Source: Streptomyces tateyamensis
GTDB lineage: Bacteria; Actinomycetota; Actinomycetes; Streptomycetales; Streptomycetaceae
Direction of reading: 5' to 3'
DNA length: 64,000 nucleotides
Assembly (NCBI RefSeq): GCF_003205575.1
Contig: NZ_PYBW01000078.1
Location: 1-64,000, forward strand
Shown: in pieces, positions 1 through 9,607 of the stretch
How positions within the stretch are numbered: the stretch's first letter is position 1
Layout: every line of letters begins with the position of its first letter
The notes under the pieces: generated by a model
The model's database searches: none
What the model was told of the DNA's origin: nothing
What the model saw: the letters and a program-made list of their open reading frames with translations, nothing else
Program-made: the position numbers and the translations under genes

Positions 1-285
1 GCCAAGCGCGTCAAAAGGGGTACCGCGGCCTGTGGACAACTTCCCGGAACCGCACGGACGGACCCTCGGAACCGGCCTGAGCCGGCCCCGCCCGGACAGC
101 CCCGACTCCGCCCGGGCATACGGGTCTCCCTCGCGGAGGCCCGCCGCCTGTTCAACCTCATCGGCCGCCCCATCCGCGAGATCCAGAACGCCTTGCGCTG
201 GTCGACATTCCGCCGCCGTCACCAAGTTGAGGCCAGAAGGCACCACTTCCGCAGGCGCATGCGCCGCCAGATGATGCAGATCTAG
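1..285 (+). pseudogene. C-terminal remnant of an IS transposase (left edge)
   Basis: Frame 1 is open from the left edge to a TAG at 283-285. Its last ~55 residues read like the tail seen at the C-terminus of many actinobacterial transposases: a VSLAEARRLFNLI helix, then RWSTFRRRHQ and a run of Arg/His residues. The ~38 residues before this are Pro/Arg-rich and unlike a DDE catalytic core, so the core is either left of the window or already lost. No terminal inverted repeat is obvious after the stop. The identification rests on pattern recognition of the tail only; a plain chance open frame in G+C-rich DNA is the alternative. Confidence 0.45.
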
Positions 286-714
286 CCCTGTAGTACTAGG
301 GCGGTCACCGCCCGCCATCGGGCCCGACAACGCGTCAGCCGACAGCGCGTCAGCCGCTCTCGGCCGGCGCCCAACCGGCGGCCGCCGGGCGCGCGGCGCC
401 GGACCCGCGGCTGGCGGCGGCCCCGGACGCGGGGGCGGCCCGGCCCGGGCGGGTGTTCGATGGCCTGCCCGGAGCGGGGCAGGGCCCCGCCGAGGCTGAG
501 CCGGCCTGCCCCGGCTCCAGTGTGCGCGGGCACCGGCGATCGACGCGGGCTGACCCGAAGCCGGGGCTGCGGTCGACCGCCCGGGCCGCCGTCGCCCGCA
601 GCCAGTCGGCCGCCGCTCGCGGCCCCGGGTGCGCCGCGGCCCTGGGATCCGGAGACCCCGGATTCTGAAGCCCGCGCAGGTGAGGTGCGGTGACGGGGCG
701 TGGGCAGCTTCATG
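286..714. other. Intergenic region, no supported gene
   Basis: The stretch lies between the transposase-like tail and the stop of the DUF4192 gene. Open frames here on both strands are Arg/Pro/Ala-rich chance products without start signals or family resemblance. Two items are visible: the near-palindrome CCCTGTAGTACTAGGG just after position 285, and a repeated 10-mer GCGTCAGCCG around 332-354. Neither has an assigned role. Confidence 0.5.
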
Positions 715-2295
715 TCAGGCTCCGATCGTGCGGTCGCTGCTGCTGCTCCGGCGGTGCCGCCCCCGCCTGGCCAGCCGGCCGAACCGGCCACGGGCCGGCA
801 GCCGCGGCGCCCCGCGCTCCGGCGGCCGGCTCGGTTCCGGTTCGGTGGCACCGGACGCGAGCGGGCCGGGCGGCGGGCCAGCCTTGCCCCGCTGACGCGG
901 GATCAGGTCAGCTTCGGGGGCCTCGGCCGACGGCGCGGCCTGGCCCGCGGGGTCCGACCGACCGTCCGCTGCCCCGGCGGGCAGTTGCCGGGCACCGACC
1001 CGGCCGGGGAGTGGCCTACCCGGCTCGGACTCCCGCGGCGGCTGGACGTCCGGCGAGGCGTCCGCCCCTTCGACGGCCCGGGCCTGCGGCGCGGCGGCGC
1101 CCGGCTCCGCACGGTCAGGGCTGTCCTCGGGCCCGGCCACCTGCTCCCCGGCGGCCCCCTCCCCGGCCGGGGCGGCCTCGTCGGCGGCTCGGCGCGCCCG
1201 CTCGGTGCGGATGATCTCGCGCAGGCCGTCCGGCGGGAGGCCGCCGTTGAGCGAGAGGTAGAGCAGCTCGGCGAGCGTGTAGTCCGGGTCGAGCTCCAGG
1301 GCCCTGCCCAGCGCCACCCGACTGGTCGCGGTGTCGCCGGCCAGCCAGGACGTCCAGGCCAGCAGGGTGAGCGGGGCCTTGGCGTACTCCTCGTAGGGCG
1401 CCACGCAACGGCGGGTCAGGAACCGCCACAGCCGCTGCGCCGCCGCCAGTTCACGCGGCTCGGCGTACTCGGCGCCGCGGTCGCGGGTGACCCGGTGCTG
1501 GAGCGCGACGATCAGCCGGGCAGCCCGCTCGTCGTCGAGCAGGGGCGGGCCGAGGCTGGACTCGGCCATCGCCTCGGCGATCAGCTCGACGTTGGCCTGC
1601 AGGACCCGGGCGGGCCCGTTGGGCTTGGCCAGGTCGCGGACCACCCGGGCCATCTGCAGCTCCAGGGCCCGGCGCAGCCGCTCGCTGTGCGGCGGACCGA
1701 TCGGGGCGAAGGCCGCCGCGATCGCCTTGCGGCTGCCCCGCGGCGCGAGCCCGGCCACGGTGGCGGCGGCGACCACCGCGCGCGGGTCCCTGGCCGAGTC
1801 GACCGGGACGCCGTCGGGCGGGCAGCAGTCCGGATCGGCGCAGAGGAAGGACCACCAGCGCCCGGCGGAGACGCACAACGACTCCTTGACCGCCAAGTCC
1901 AGCTCGCGGAAGGCCCGCAGCAACTGGTCGGCCAGCGGGCGCAGCGCGGAGAGGGCCGACGGCCCCTCCGGCTCGGGATCACGACAGAGGTAGATCAGCA
2001 CCGCCTCGGCCGGCTTGGCGCGCTCGGCGGACAGCTCGACCAGGGTGCGGGCCACCTCGGTGGCCAGCGGCGCCCAGTCCCCCGGGTCCTCGGGGATGTC
2101 GAGGCGGATTGCGCCGACCTGCTGGAGCGCGGGGCCGTGCAGGGGCACGACGACGATGCTGTCGTCGGGGTAGAAGCCCAGCAGGTACGGGAGCATGGCG
2201 GCCATGTCGGCCGGGCCGCGCATCCGCAGCAGCGGGAAGCCGCGGAGGCGGCCGGTGGACGTGGGGGCGGGGTTGGTTGCGTCGTCGTACGTCAT
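715..2295 (-). CDS. DUF4192 domain-containing protein
   Basis: A 526-residue protein beginning MTYDDATNP. Residues ~10-370 match the actinobacterial DUF4192 pattern: an opening RLRGFPLLRMRGPADM, then LLGFYPDDSIVVV, and a helical TPR-like region (ALGRALELDPDYTLAELL). The last ~150 residues are Pro/Ala/Glu/Arg-rich and probably disordered. The molecular role of the family is not known. No signal peptide or membrane segment is seen, so a cytoplasmic location is expected. The frame stays open upstream for 39 codons, but the ATG at 2295 gives the usual N-terminus of the family. It is divergent from recQ, and the 170 bp between them would hold both promoters. Confidence 0.8.
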   Translation of the reverse strand: MTYDDATNPAPTSTGRLRGFPLLRMRGPADMAAMLPYLLGFYPDDSIVVVPLHGPALQQVGAIRLDIPEDPGDWAPLATEVARTLVELSAERAKPAEAVLIYLCRDPEPEGPSALSALRPLADQLLRAFRELDLAVKESLCVSAGRWWSFLCADPDCCPPDGVPVDSARDPRAVVAAATVAGLAPRGSRKAIAAAFAPIGPPHSERLRRALELQMARVVRDLAKPNGPARVLQANVELIAEAMAESSLGPPLLDDERAARLIVALQHRVTRDRGAEYAEPRELAAAQRLWRFLTRRCVAPYEEYAKAPLTLLAWTSWLAGDTATSRVALGRALELDPDYTLAELLYLSLNGGLPPDGLREIIRTERARRAADEAAPAGEGAAGEQVAGPEDSPDRAEPGAAAPQARAVEGADASPDVQPPRESEPGRPLPGRVGARQLPAGAADGRSDPAGQAAPSAEAPEADLIPRQRGKAGPPPGPLASGATEPEPSRPPERGAPRLPARGRFGRLARRGRHRRSSSSDRTIGA

Positions 2296-2465
2296 GCCGG
2301 AAGAGTGCGACCGATCGCTCCCGCCCGACAGCACCTCCTGGTTTCCTGTGGACAACCCGGGGGGTGTGGATAACTTGGGAGCCACCGAGGCAGCTGTCAG
2401 GCAGTTGTCCACAGGCTGGGCCGTTCGTTCGCCCGCTGTCGGCCGGACAGGGTTACATAGGGGCC

Positions 2466-4673
<2,208 letters not shown>

Positions 4674-4926
4674 TCGGATGCGGTGCACGGTGTCGGTGAT
4701 GGCCTGACCGCTGTGGTCCTTCCGGGCACGCCGCACCCGGCTGACCCACCGCCATCCGGGGAATATATCCGGCAGATCCACGGCTTTCGGGCAGCATTCA
4801 TCATTTCATCGTTGCCGCTCGCGCCATCTGACGTGAGAATTGCAGCGTACCCAGTCACCGGTCCTGCGGACCTGACTTCGGCGTACACACGTGCCCGCGA
4901 TTTTTCCCGGGCCGGGAAGGAGGACC
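4674..4926. other. recQ-downstream intergenic region
   Basis: About 250 bp between two co-oriented genes. It is locally richer in A/T near 4795-4850 than its surroundings, as promoters often are here. A strong ribosome-binding site (GGGAAGGAGG) ends it, placed for the ATG at 4927. No convincing terminator hairpin for recQ was found. Confidence 0.35.
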
Positions 4927-5619
4927 ATGAACGGTATTGACCGCGGTCGGCCTTCATACGCCACGGGGAGGTCCATCGACCTGGAGGGCTGGGACAGCGC
5001 CGGGATCCCCTTGCTGCGCGACCCCCGTGAGCTGGTCACCGACCTGCAGCAGCGCCACCTCCCCCAACCCGGCACCAGTGTCCTCGCGGTGCTGGACAGC
5101 GAGCACCGGGTGGTCGCCTCGGCCTCCGTCAGCGCCCGACCGCACGTCACCGACGGCTGGCAGCACCGCAATGCACTGCTCAACCAACTGCGCCGGGTGA
5201 CCCCGCACGACCTGCGCCTGGCCGTGCCGCGCCGCACCGCGGTCCTGTTGCACTGCCGTGAGGGCGTCCCGGGCTGGACCGAGGAGGACGGCGCCTGGAT
5301 GTGGGCACTGCACGACGCGGCTTCCCTGCACGGACTGCGTTGCGGCGCCTACCTCACGCTGACCCCGGGCGGCTGGCACGTCTTCGGTGACGGACGCTCC
5401 GGCCGTACCCCGCACTCGGGGTCGTGGGCAGAGCGGCCGCTGCACACCGTCTCCGAGCTGCCGGCCCGCGAGGCTCCCGCTGTGCAACCGCTGCAGGACT
5501 ACGGCCGCCCCGGCCGAGGTTGGAACGCCGTCAGCACCGTCAGCACGGCGAGCGCCGCCGCCGAACCACTGCGTCCGGAGTCGGCCAGGCAGGCAGCGGC
5601 CCGGCAGGCGGCACGCTGA
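4927..5619 (+). CDS. Hypothetical protein, conserved next to recQ
   Basis: A 230-residue soluble protein of unknown function, starting MNGIDRGRPSYATGRS. The first ~160 residues look like a compact alpha/beta domain: VLAVLDSEHRVVASASVSA, VAVPRRTAVLLHCREG-like strands, and AWMWALHDAASLHGLRCGAY. Repetition of 'VxxSxSxSARPHVTDGWQHRNALL' type segments suggests an enzyme-like fold, but I recognise no catalytic motif. The C-terminal ~60 residues are low-complexity Ser/Ala/Arg. The ATG at 4927 is selected because GGGAAGGAGG lies 3 bases upstream of it, whereas the earlier in-frame start at 4891 has none. No signal peptide or membrane segment is visible. Confidence 0.7.
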   Translation: MNGIDRGRPSYATGRSIDLEGWDSAGIPLLRDPRELVTDLQQRHLPQPGTSVLAVLDSEHRVVASASVSARPHVTDGWQHRNALLNQLRRVTPHDLRLAVPRRTAVLLHCREGVPGWTEEDGAWMWALHDAASLHGLRCGAYLTLTPGGWHVFGDGRSGRTPHSGSWAERPLHTVSELPAREAPAVQPLQDYGRPGRGWNAVSTVSTASAAAEPLRPESARQAAARQAAR

Positions 5620-5652
5620 GCCCGTCCACCGGGACACCAAGAGCACCGCCCG

Positions 5653-5683
5653 CGGGCCCGCAGGCCCGTGAGCCGCGGGCCCG
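5653..5683. terminator. Possible bidirectional terminator hairpin
   Basis: A 9-bp G+C-only inverted repeat, CGGGCCCGC at 5653-5661 and GCGGGCCCG at 5675-5683, with a 13-nt loop. It lies between two convergent stop codons (5619 and 5686). The arms are internally near-palindromic, so alternative foldings exist. Confidence 0.4.
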
Positions 5684-5685
5684 TA

Positions 5686-6414
5686 CTACACCAGCGCCGG
5701 CTGCCCGCCCGCGGCGTGCGCACCAGTCACCAGCCCAGCCAACTCACCACCGGCCACCTCACCGGTCAAGTCGCCGGTCAAGTCGCCGGCCAGCCCACCG
5801 GTCGCGCCGCAGACGAGCAGCAGCGAGACGGCGTGGCCGCGGGCCCGCTCCACCGCGAGTACGGCACTGCCGGCGTCGGTGGTCTCCAGCACCAGGACCA
5901 CCACCTCGCGGCGGGCCGGACGGCCCAGTTCGAGGCCGGCGTAGAAGACATCGCCGCCCTCGGCGAGCTGCGCCCAGTAGCGCTCCTCGCCGAAGGAGAG
6001 TTCGTGCTGCTGCCACGGATGCGGCTCACCGCTGGTCAGCACCAAAATCTCGCCGGGCTCCCGGCCGGCATCCAGCAGGAGGTCCACCGCCTCGTCGGCC
6101 CGCTCCAGCGCGGCACCCGGCCGGGCGGGGAGCAACCGGATCGGCGGGCCGGCAGGCCCCGGCCGCGACCCCGGCCGCGGACCAGGTCCGGCCGGCTGCG
6201 CGGCACGCGCGACGGGACGTGGCGGACCAGGTCGCGGAGCCGGGCGCGGCGGACCCGGCCGGGGGCCGGGCAACGGGGTGGCAGTGGGACCGGGGCGGGC
6301 GGCTCCGCTCGCGGCGGGCGGGGTGGGGGCTGGTGCGTCCGACTCGCGGGGGAAGGGAACGCCGGGGCCCGGGATGCTCTCGTGAATCTCCGGCTCCTCG
6401 GGGAAGGCAGGCAT
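5686..6414 (-). CDS. Uncharacterised protein, Pro-rich N-terminus plus UvrD-tail-like domain
   Basis: A 242-residue protein starting MPAFPEEPEIHESI. Residues ~20-95 are a Pro/Arg/Gly-rich, probably disordered stretch. Residues ~100-215 form a conserved-looking domain with REPGEILVLTSGEPHPWQQH, GEERYWAQL, an acidic FYAGLEL and strands VVVLVLETTD and VSLLLVCG. The arrangement recalls the C-terminal region of UvrD-type helicases, but no Walker A or motor domain is present, so this is only a guess. The C-terminal tail has a repeated GDLTG unit. The start is uncertain: the frame is open up to 6528, and the ATG at 6414 has only a weak ribosome-binding site. It follows rnhB on the same strand after ~160 bp. 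Confidence 0.6.
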   Translation of the reverse strand: MPAFPEEPEIHESIPGPGVPFPRESDAPAPTPPAASGAARPGPTATPLPGPRPGPPRPAPRPGPPRPVARAAQPAGPGPRPGSRPGPAGPPIRLLPARPGAALERADEAVDLLLDAGREPGEILVLTSGEPHPWQQHELSFGEERYWAQLAEGGDVFYAGLELGRPARREVVVLVLETTDAGSAVLAVERARGHAVSLLLVCGATGGLAGDLTGDLTGEVAGGELAGLVTGAHAAGGQPALV

Positions 6415-6573
6415 ACCCGGATATCTATCAAATGCCGATCGAGTGCGCACGGGCGCCCCACCAGGTGGGCGACATGCCGTCACTTCGTTCAGCGGAATGT
6501 GCCCCGTCCGAACGTTTCTGACGATCACTCAGGAGGTTGCCGGCCATCGTTCGGGCCAGAGTCCGCCAACCCC

Positions 6574-7254
6574 TCAGAAGCCCAGGGTGAGCTGCTCGCC
6601 GTCGCCCGTCTCGCGGGTGCGCTTGAGGTGGCGCCACCTCGGCAACGCGTCCAGGTACGCCCAGGAGAGGCGGTGGTGCGCGGTCGGACCGAGCTCCTCC
6701 AGCGCGGCGCGGTGCACGGGCGAGGGGTATCCCGCGTTGTCCTCGAAGGCGTAGCCGGGGAACTCCGGGGCCAGTTCGGACATCTGGCGGTCCCGGTGGA
6801 CCTTCGCGAGGACCGATGCGGCCGCGACGCAGACGCAGCTCTGGTCTCCCTTGATCACGGTGCGGACCCGCCACGGACCGCCGAGGTAGTCGTGCTTGCC
6901 GTCAAGGATCACGGCGTCCGGACGCACCGGCAGCGCCTCCAGCGCGCGGGTCGCCGCGAGCCGCAGCGCCGCCGTCATGCCCAGCTCGTCGCACTCCAGG
7001 GCACTGGCCTGGCCCAGCGCGTAGGCGGTGACCCAGTCGGCGAGCACCGGCGCCAACTGCTCGCGCCGGCGCGGGGTGAGCAGCTTGGAGTCGGTCAGGC
7101 CCTCCGGCGGGCGCCGCTGACCGGTGATCGCGGCGCCGACCGTCACGGGGCCGGCCCAGGCACCGCGCCCCACCTCGTCCAGGCCGACCACCACGCCGGC
7201 ACCCGTCCGGCGCAGGGAACGCTCCACGCGGTGGGTCGGCGGCTGGTAGGGCAT
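6574..7254 (-). CDS. rnhB: Ribonuclease HII
   Basis: A 226-residue endonuclease that cuts the RNA strand of RNA-DNA hybrids and starts removal of single ribonucleotides from DNA. The family signature is plain: VVGLDEVGRGAWAGPV near residue 20 supplies the first Asp and Glu of the DEDD metal site, TDSKLLTPRRRE follows, and AVILDGKHDYL plus SVLAKVHRDR supply the remaining residues. The length matches typical bacterial RNase HII. The ATG at 7254 (MPYQPPTHRVERSL) starts just before the conserved domain. The longer frame upstream runs through a simple-sequence repeat and is rejected. Confidence 0.95.
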   Translation of the reverse strand: MPYQPPTHRVERSLRRTGAGVVVGLDEVGRGAWAGPVTVGAAITGQRRPPEGLTDSKLLTPRRREQLAPVLADWVTAYALGQASALECDELGMTAALRLAATRALEALPVRPDAVILDGKHDYLGGPWRVRTVIKGDQSCVCVAAASVLAKVHRDRQMSELAPEFPGYAFEDNAGYPSPVHRAALEELGPTAHHRLSWAYLDALPRWRHLKRTRETGDGEQLTLGF

Positions 7255-7394
7255 GGCGGTGATCCGTTTCGGCTGGGCAGGTCGGTGCACGGGACTCGGG
7301 GTTGGGCGGGGCTGGCCGTGCAGCACGGCCGACCACCCCGCCCCCAGCCTACGGCGACCGGCGGACCGGTCCGACCGCCCGCCCCCCGACCGGG

Positions 7395-7482
7395 CCGACC
7401 AGCCCGACCAGCCCGACCAGCCCGTCCGACCGTCCGACCGACCGTCCGACCGTCCGACCGACCGACCGACCGACCGACCGGT
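7395..7482. repeat. Simple-sequence tract (CCGACCAGC)3 then CCGTCCGAC/CCGA repeats
   Basis: Three exact 9-bp copies of CCGACCAGC (7395-7403, 7404-7412, 7413-7421) run into alternating CCGTCCGAC units and then a 4-bp CCGA run to about 7480. The tract lies between the sugar permease gene (stop at 7511) and rnhB (start at 7254), so it would be in rnhB's leader or promoter if transcribed from upstream. It encodes no credible protein. Confidence 0.85.
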
Positions 7483-7510
7483 CAAGCCGCCCGGCCCACC
7501 AGCACCGACG

Positions 7511-8467
7511 TCACCCCTTGACCGACCCGGACAGCAACCCCCGCACGAAGTACCGCTGCAGAGCGAAGAAGACCAGCAGCGGAACGATCATCGAGAGGAA
7601 GGCACCGGCGGTCAGCAGTTCCCAGTGGCCGCCGAAGGAGCCGGAGAGCTGCGCGAGGCGCACGGTCATCGGCGCCACCTCCGGCGTCCCGCCGGCGAAG
7701 GTGAGGGCGACCAGCAGGTCGTTCCACACCCAGAGGAACTGGAAGATCGCGAAGGAGGCCAGCGCAGGGGTGCAGAGCGGCAGCACGATCGACCGGAAGA
7801 TCTTGAAGTGCGAGGCGCCGTCCACCACCGCCGCTTCCATCAGGTCGCGGGGCAGCTGGGAGATGAAGTTGTGCAGCAGGAACGTCGCCAGCGGCAGCGC
7901 GAACATCGTGTGCGCCAGCCAGACCGGAGCGTAGGTCCCGCTCAGGTTGAGGGCGGGCACGATGGTCGCCCCGCCGACGTGGGCACCCCCGGAGAACAGC
8001 TGCAGCAGCGGGATCAGGGTCATCTGCAGCGGGACCACCTGCAGGGCGAAGATCAGGAAGAAGAGGGTGTCGCTCCCCCGGAACGGCACCCACGCCAGCG
8101 CGTAGGCCGCCATCGCCGCGATCACCAGCGGGAAGACCGTGGCGGGGACCGAGATGGCCAGCGAGTTGACCAGGTACGGCATGAGGCCGCCGCTGACGCC
8201 GAACCCGCCCTCGAAGAGCACCGTGTGGTAGTTGGCGAGCGTCGCGTCCGGGTGGGTGAAGAAGGTCCACCATCCGCTGTCGGCCACGTCCTGCTTGGGA
8301 CGCACCGAGGTGACCAGCAGCCCCAGCGTGGGAATGGTCCACAGCACCGTGAGCACGACGACCAGCAGCGAACTGAACGGGCTGCTGAAGGCCTTGCGGA
8401 CGGCCTTGGCCGGCGGCAGCGGCGCTTCCGACGGCTGCGGCTGACGATCCATCAGTTGGCTGCTCAT
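7511..8467 (-). CDS. Sugar ABC transporter permease (MalG/second CUT1 type)
   Basis: A 318-residue inner-membrane protein beginning MSSQLMDRQPQPSEA, with a ~25-residue cytoplasmic lead then about six hydrophobic segments (LLVVVLTVLWTIPTLGLLV first). The EAA loop EAAVVDGASHFKIFRSIVLP, which docks the ATPase, is at about residue 215. It forms a heterodimer with the permease encoded upstream. Its ATG overlaps that gene's TGA (ATGA at 8464-8467), indicating translational coupling. The solute is probably an oligosaccharide, judged from the CUT1-type family only. No ATP-binding gene is adjacent; streptomycetes usually supply a shared MsiK-type ATPase from elsewhere. Confidence 0.9.
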   Translation of the reverse strand: MSSQLMDRQPQPSEAPLPPAKAVRKAFSSPFSSLLVVVLTVLWTIPTLGLLVTSVRPKQDVADSGWWTFFTHPDATLANYHTVLFEGGFGVSGGLMPYLVNSLAISVPATVFPLVIAAMAAYALAWVPFRGSDTLFFLIFALQVVPLQMTLIPLLQLFSGGAHVGGATIVPALNLSGTYAPVWLAHTMFALPLATFLLHNFISQLPRDLMEAAVVDGASHFKIFRSIVLPLCTPALASFAIFQFLWVWNDLLVALTFAGGTPEVAPMTVRLAQLSGSFGGHWELLTAGAFLSMIVPLLVFFALQRYFVRGLLSGSVKG

Positions 8468-9504
8468 CGGGTGGCCCGCTCCTTGCGCAGCTGGACGATG
8501 TTGTAGCCGACCAGCGGGAGCACCGCGAGGAAGAGGATCACCGCGAGCGCGCTCCCCCGGCCGACGTTGAACTGGACGAAGGACTGCGAGTACATCTCGT
8601 TCGCCAGCACCTGCGTGCCGAAGTTGCCGCCGGTCATGGTCCGGACGATGTCGAAGGCCTTCAGGGTGACGATCATGACGGTGGTCAGGACGACCACCAG
8701 GGTGGTGCGGATCATCGGCACCGTGACGTACCAGAACAGTCGCAGGCCGCCGGCGCCGTCCAGCCGGGCCGCCTCGGTCACCTCGTCGGGAATGGCCTTG
8801 ATGGCCGCCGACAGCACCACCATGGCGAATCCGGTCTGCACCCAGATCATGACCGCCATCAGCAGGAAGTTGTTCAGCGGATGGGACAGGATCCAGTTCG
8901 GCGGGTGCTTCCAGCCCAGCCAGATCACGGTCTGGCTGAGCAGGCCGATCTGGTTCTGCGCGGAGTCGCGGGCGTCGTAGACGAACTTCCAGATGATGCT
9001 CGCGCCGACCAGGGAGATCGCCATCGGCATGAAGATCAGTGACTTGTAGACGGTCTGCCCGCGCATCCGGTCCACCCACAGCGCGAGCAGCAGCCCCAGC
9101 CCGGTGGCCAGGAAGGGGGCCACCACCAGCCAGAGCAGGGTGTTGAGCAGCACCTGGTGGACCGAGTCGGTGGTCAGCGCCCAGGAGTAGTTCTTGCCGC
9201 CGAGGAAGCGCTTGCTGTCGTCGCTGTAGAAGCTCAGGAACACCGTCCGGACCAGTGGCACCACCAGGCCCACCAGCAGTAGGAGCAGTGCGGGCCCGAG
9301 GAAGATCCCGATGGCCAGCGGTCGGCCGAACCGCCCGGTGGCGCGGCCCGCCGCGAAGAAGACCACCAGGAGGACACCGAGGAAACCGGCGATCGCACCG
9401 ACACTGTTGCCCAGCTTGACCGCGACGTCGTTCCACCCCGAGTCGGCCAGCAGCGCGCCGGCCGAGCCGGAGCCCGCGAGCTGGGTGGCCCCGGTAAGCA
9501 GCAT
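8464..9504 (-). CDS. Sugar ABC transporter permease (MalF/first CUT1 type)
   Basis: A 346-residue inner-membrane protein of the binding-protein-dependent transport family. Two hydrophobic segments lie in the first ~90 residues (GAIAGFLGVLLVVFFAAG and a GIFLGPALLLLLVGLVVPLV-type segment), with more to the C-terminus. The EAA motif EAARLDGAGGLRLFWYVTVP is at about residue 245. A GGAAGGA ribosome-binding site precedes the ATG at 9504. The N-terminal ~70 residues form an extra hydrophobic extension like that of MalF-type permeases. It is the second gene of the operon, separated from the binding-protein gene by a strong hairpin. Confidence 0.9.
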   Translation of the reverse strand: MLLTGATQLAGSGSAGALLADSGWNDVAVKLGNSVGAIAGFLGVLLVVFFAAGRATGRFGRPLAIGIFLGPALLLLLVGLVVPLVRTVFLSFYSDDSKRFLGGKNYSWALTTDSVHQVLLNTLLWLVVAPFLATGLGLLLALWVDRMRGQTVYKSLIFMPMAISLVGASIIWKFVYDARDSAQNQIGLLSQTVIWLGWKHPPNWILSHPLNNFLLMAVMIWVQTGFAMVVLSAAIKAIPDEVTEAARLDGAGGLRLFWYVTVPMIRTTLVVVLTTVMIVTLKAFDIVRTMTGGNFGTQVLANEMYSQSFVQFNVGRGSALAVILFLAVLPLVGYNIVQLRKERATR

Positions 9505-9554
9505 TCGAACGGTGTCCTTCCTGATGACGTTCCGACAGACCCCGGACCACTGGG

Positions 9555-9598
9555 CCGCCAGGTAGCGGCCCGCCGCCGGGCGGGCCGCTACCTGGCGG
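9555..9598 (-). terminator. Perfect 20-bp hairpin inside the sugar ABC operon
   Basis: Arms at 9555-9574 and 9579-9598 are exact complements over 20 bases, with a 4-nt GCCG loop. The hairpin begins 10 bp after the stop of the solute-binding-protein gene and ends about 50 bp before the permease start. In ABC operons such hairpins commonly stabilise the binding-protein mRNA or reduce read-through to the permeases; that role is inferred here. Confidence 0.8.
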
Positions 9599-9607
9599 AC
9601 ACTCCGC

